Part shown: positions 43,462-45,901 of the stretch, piece after piece
Position numbering within the stretch: position 1 is the stretch's first letter
How the letters are laid out: each line of letters begins with the position of its first letter
Notes under the pieces: generated by a model
What the model was told of the DNA's origin: nothing
The model's input: the letters and a program-made list of their open reading frames with translations, nothing else
Databases searched by the model: none
Translations under genes and position numbers: made by a program
Assembly: GCA_023662725.1 (NCBI GenBank)
Contig: JAMPIL010000012.1
Span: 1 to 45,901, forward strand
Origin: Ruminococcus flavefaciens
GTDB taxonomy: Bacteria; Bacillota; Clostridia; Oscillospirales; Ruminococcaceae
DNA length: 45,901 bases
Direction of reading: 5' to 3'

Positions 43462-43547
43462 ATCATTTCCCTCCCATTACTATTTTACAGCAATCGAGCA
43501 GGAAAGTCAATCTGAAATAATAGATTTATACAATTTTTTCTTCTCTT

Positions 43548-43565
43548 TTTCATAGAAATATGAAA
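43548..43565. promoter_or_regulatory. Inverted repeat, candidate AraC-regulator site
   Basis: TTTCATA and TATGAAA are perfect arms around GAAA and overlap the -35 region of the epimerase promoter. AraC proteins often bind just upstream of, or over, a weak -35 box. Binding is inferred from position; many AraC sites are direct rather than inverted repeats. Confidence 0.45.
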
Positions 43566-43581
43566 TAAAGAAGCGTATAAT
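43553..43581 (+). promoter_or_regulatory. Activator-dependent promoter of the mannan operon
   Basis: TATAAT at 43576-43581 is a perfect -10 box, whereas the -35 position (43553-43558) reads TAGAAA, only four of six. A good -10 with a poor -35 fits a promoter needing the AraC activator. The leader is about 85 nt. Confidence 0.6.
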
Positions 43582-43674
43582 GTAATCATCGAAAGCAAAC
43601 AAGAGGTTTGATACAGCAAGAGCCGGCTTACCTTGTAATCAGACTGAACTATACAGTGAAAGGATATTTTGATT

Positions 43675-44853
43675 ATGGAAGCAAAGGTATTTCAGGAACA
43701 TCTCGAAAATAATCTGATTCCGTTCTGGAACAGAATGAAAGATGAAATAAACGGCGGTTTTTACGGTTATGCAGATGCCAAGGGAAATCCTGATATGAAA
43801 AGCGTAAAAGGAGTTATTCTCAACAGCAGGATTTTATGGTTTTATGCTTCTGCATATCAGCTCCTCCGCAAACCCGAATTGCTTGAAATGGCAGATCACG
43901 CTTACAGATTTCTTGTGGATCACTGCTTTGATTCCCAATATGGCGGTGTTTATTGGTCTGTAAACTATGATGGAACTGTATGCGATGATACAAAGCACAC
44001 ATACAATCAGGCATTTGCGATTTATGCGCTGTCGGCATATTATCATGCGAGCAAAAGAAAAGAAGCTTTGAATTTGGCTTATGTTCTCTATCGTGTGATC
44101 GAGGAAAAATGCAGGGACAGCAAGGGTTATCTTGAAGCGTTCAAGCGTGATTTTACTCCATCGTCCAACGAAAAACTTTCCGAAAACGGCGTTCTTGCAG
44201 AACGTACCATGAATACGCTGCTTCATGTTCTTGAAGCATACTCTGAACTTTATTATGCAGATCATTTTTACGAAGTGGGGGATTCTATCCGCAGTATACT
44301 TCGTTTGTTTGAAAAGAAAATATATGACTCGGAAAAACAGATTTGTGATGTTTTCTTCGATGCAGATTATCGCTCTCTGATCGACCTTGAATCCTTCGGT
44401 CATGATATTGAAACATCATGGCTGATCGATCGTGGATGCAGCGTTCTTGAAGATAAAGCGTATCAAAAGGAAATGCTGCCGATGATAAACGGTCTTGCAG
44501 AAGCTGCCTATCGGAATGCCTTTGACAAGCGTCAGAATGCTTTGAATAACGAGCGTGAAGGCGATCGCATCGACAGTCAGAAAATCTGGTGGGTTCAAGC
44601 GGAGTCTGTAGTAGGATTCTACAATGCCTATCAGAAAAATCCGCAGAAAACAGAGTATCTGCACACAGCCGAAAAAATCTGGGAGTTTATTCAGCATCAT
44701 GTCATTGATTATAAAAGCGGTGAATGGGTAGAAAGTATTCCTGCTGATCGTTTGCCGGATTCCGGTCAGGCGCTTGTACATCCGTGGAAATGTCCATATC
44801 ATAACGGTAGAATGTGCATGGAAATGATACAGCGTTTATCACAGGTTTCATAA
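43675..44853 (+). CDS. Cellobiose 2-epimerase (AGE family)
   Basis: A 392-residue (alpha/alpha)6-barrel enzyme that converts the reducing-end glucose of beta-1,4-disaccharides to mannose and back. NNLIPFWNRMKDEINGGFYG, KGVILNSRILWFYASAY, YGGVYWSVNYDGT and HPWKCPYHNGRMCMEMI closely resemble the Ruminococcus albus enzyme as I recall it. Residues expected at the active site are present: Arg in NSRILW, His and Glu in HDIETSWLID, Trp and Glu in WWVQAESVVGF, and Trp and His in HPWKCPYHN. N-acylglucosamine 2-epimerases share the fold but not these segments. I chose the ATG at 43675; a TTG at 43669, nearer to GAAAGG, is possible. It heads an operon with GH26 and GH94 genes. Confidence 0.92.
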   Translation: MEAKVFQEHLENNLIPFWNRMKDEINGGFYGYADAKGNPDMKSVKGVILNSRILWFYASAYQLLRKPELLEMADHAYRFLVDHCFDSQYGGVYWSVNYDGTVCDDTKHTYNQAFAIYALSAYYHASKRKEALNLAYVLYRVIEEKCRDSKGYLEAFKRDFTPSSNEKLSENGVLAERTMNTLLHVLEAYSELYYADHFYEVGDSIRSILRLFEKKIYDSEKQICDVFFDADYRSLIDLESFGHDIETSWLIDRGCSVLEDKAYQKEMLPMINGLAEAAYRNAFDKRQNALNNEREGDRIDSQKIWWVQAESVVGFYNAYQKNPQKTEYLHTAEKIWEFIQHHVIDYKSGEWVESIPADRLPDSGQALVHPWKCPYHNGRMCMEMIQRLSQVS

Positions 44854-44871
44854 TTACAAGGAGGAATTATT

Positions 44872-45813
44872 ATGCAGAATACAGTTAATCATAATGCAAC
44901 TCCCAAGGCAAAGGAACTGCTGAATTATCTTTCGGATATTGCAGGAAAAAAGATAATTACAGGTCAGCATACACAGACCAACCCTATGGAAGAAATTGAT
45001 TATATTGAGGAAATCGTTGGAAAACAGCCAAAACTCAGGGGATTCGAATTGCTTTCTTATTCACCGAATATCAATTACGATGATGCGGATGAATCATGTC
45101 TGACTGAGATTTATGAGAATCGTGGAACAGTAGATACTGCATTGAAATGGGCAAAAGAAAACGAAGGAATCATTACATTTACATTTCACTGGTTTTCACC
45201 TATCGGAGGACGTGATAAGAGCTTTTATGCCAAAAATACGGATTTTGATGCTGCTTGTATACTGCTTGAGAATACACCGGAACGGAAAGCGTTTTTCCAT
45301 GATATGGACGTGATTGCAGAACTGCTGAAAAAATTTCAGGAAGCGGATATTCCTGTTTTGTGGCGTCCATTCCATGAAGCGTATGGGGATTGGTTCTGGT
45401 GGGGAGAGAAAGGAGCTGAAACAGCACGTGAACTTTATAAGCTGATGTTCGATTATTATACTAATGTTCATAAAATAAATAATTTGCTATGGGTATGGAA
45501 CTGTCCCTTAAAAGAGGGATATCCAGGAGATGAATATGTTGATGTAATTTCGACCGATATTTATCTTTCTGAATATTCTGCAACGGATTATCACGAAGAT
45601 TATGAAAAAATGATTGTGGAAACTACGAAAAACAAGGTTGCTGCACTTGCAGAAGTAGGCTATATGCCGGATATTGATATACTGGAAAAGTCGCACACCC
45701 CATGGGCGTACTATATGACCTGGTCAAAAGAATTTTGTATCGGAGAGCAGTATAATCGTATTGAGCAGGTTAGAAAAATGTATAACAGTGACTATTCAAT
45801 TACTTTAAATTAA
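44872..45813 (+). CDS. Cytoplasmic GH26 beta-mannanase or mannobiohydrolase
   Basis: A 313-residue glycoside hydrolase of family 26 with a (beta/alpha)8 barrel. The acid/base Glu is in WRPFHEAYGDWFWWG and the nucleophile Glu in VAALAEVGYMPD; FTFHWFSPIGG and KIITGQHTQ are further family landmarks. There is no signal peptide, no carbohydrate-binding module and no dockerin, so it probably works inside the cell on imported manno-oligosaccharides rather than on polymer. The ATG follows AAGGAGG, 18 bp after the epimerase gene, indicating one operon. Confidence 0.92.
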   Translation: MQNTVNHNATPKAKELLNYLSDIAGKKIITGQHTQTNPMEEIDYIEEIVGKQPKLRGFELLSYSPNINYDDADESCLTEIYENRGTVDTALKWAKENEGIITFTFHWFSPIGGRDKSFYAKNTDFDAACILLENTPERKAFFHDMDVIAELLKKFQEADIPVLWRPFHEAYGDWFWWGEKGAETARELYKLMFDYYTNVHKINNLLWVWNCPLKEGYPGDEYVDVISTDIYLSEYSATDYHEDYEKMIVETTKNKVAALAEVGYMPDIDILEKSHTPWAYYMTWSKEFCIGEQYNRIEQVRKMYNSDYSITLN

Positions 45814-45846
45814 GAACAAGTTCTAAAACAGAAAGGAATTATTATA

Positions 45847-45901
45847 ATGAACTACGGACATTTTGACCTTAAAAACAAGGAATACGTAATAACGAACCCA
45901 G
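45847..45901 (+). CDS. GH94 disaccharide phosphorylase, N-terminus only (runs off the window)
   Basis: Only the first 18 codons are present, reading MNYGHFDLKNKEYVITNP. This opening matches the conserved N-terminus of cellobiose phosphorylases (GH94), which split beta-1,4-glucosides with phosphate. AGAAAGGA precedes the ATG. The gene lies 33 bp after the GH26 gene. The family call rests on a short stretch plus context; a GH94 enzyme with other specificity is possible. Confidence 0.72.
   Translation, partial: MNYGHFDLKNKEYVITNP

Overview
The window reads as chromosomal DNA of a low-GC, spore-forming, Gram-positive gut-type bacterium close to Ruminococcus (Oscillospiraceae). The reasons are spo0A, spoIVA and a SipL-like gene together; a V-type ATPase operon in the ntp order; dockerin/EF-hand repeats of Ruminococcus type; and a cellobiose 2-epimerase, GH26 and GH94 sugar cluster whose epimerase resembles the Ruminococcus albus enzyme as I remember it. 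All identifications come from reading the sequence; no database search was run. Near-consensus sigma-A promoters (TTGACA, 17 bp, TATAAT) and intrinsic terminators are unusually easy to see.

Layout. 1-1990: right end of a probable integrated element (excisionase-like gene and tyrosine integrase) abutting the 3' end of a tRNA-Ser gene, with tRNA-Leu behind it. 1991-5160: spo0A with a long leader, then a PAS/GGDEF/EAL c-di-GMP phosphodiesterase. 5325-8728: a Ddl-like ATP-grasp protein with altered active site, a DUF1934 protein and argS. 8987-14646: a CdaR/PucR-type regulator, ftsE, ftsX, a coiled-coil M23 peptidase and an S41 peptidase, a cell-wall remodelling and division cluster. 14721-21170 (minus strand): a CDF metal exporter, spoIVA with sipL, an ABC-2 exporter and tRNA-Pro. 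21345-25852: a MinD-like ATPase, an MgsA-like protein with altered active site, hisS and aspS. 25960-34696: a nine-gene V-type ATPase operon behind an elaborate promoter region; its rotor subunit carries the sodium-binding residues. 34702-39634 (minus strand): a small membrane protein, pnp, rpsO and an Lsa-like ABC-F protein preceded by a leader peptide and terminator, as in antibiotic-induced attenuation. 39771-42532: an ECF sigma factor overlapping a gene that fuses a membrane anti-sigma-like region to a secreted dockerin-repeat protein, with a second start and signal peptide inside the frame. 42613-45901: an AraC regulator divergent from cellobiose 2-epimerase, a cytoplasmic GH26 mannanase and the start of a GH94 phosphorylase.

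How the genes work together. The last block describes intracellular breakdown of beta-mannan or glucomannan oligosaccharides: GH26 trims them, the epimerase swaps glucose and mannose at the reducing end, and the phosphorylase yields sugar phosphate. The sigma/anti-sigma-dockerin pair could be an extracellular sensing system analogous to SigI/RsgI of Clostridium thermocellum, but with calcium-binding dockerin repeats outside. The most unusual items are that fusion gene, the ABC-F attenuator, the two enzymes with missing catalytic residues (Ddl-like and MgsA-like), and the V-ATPase control region.
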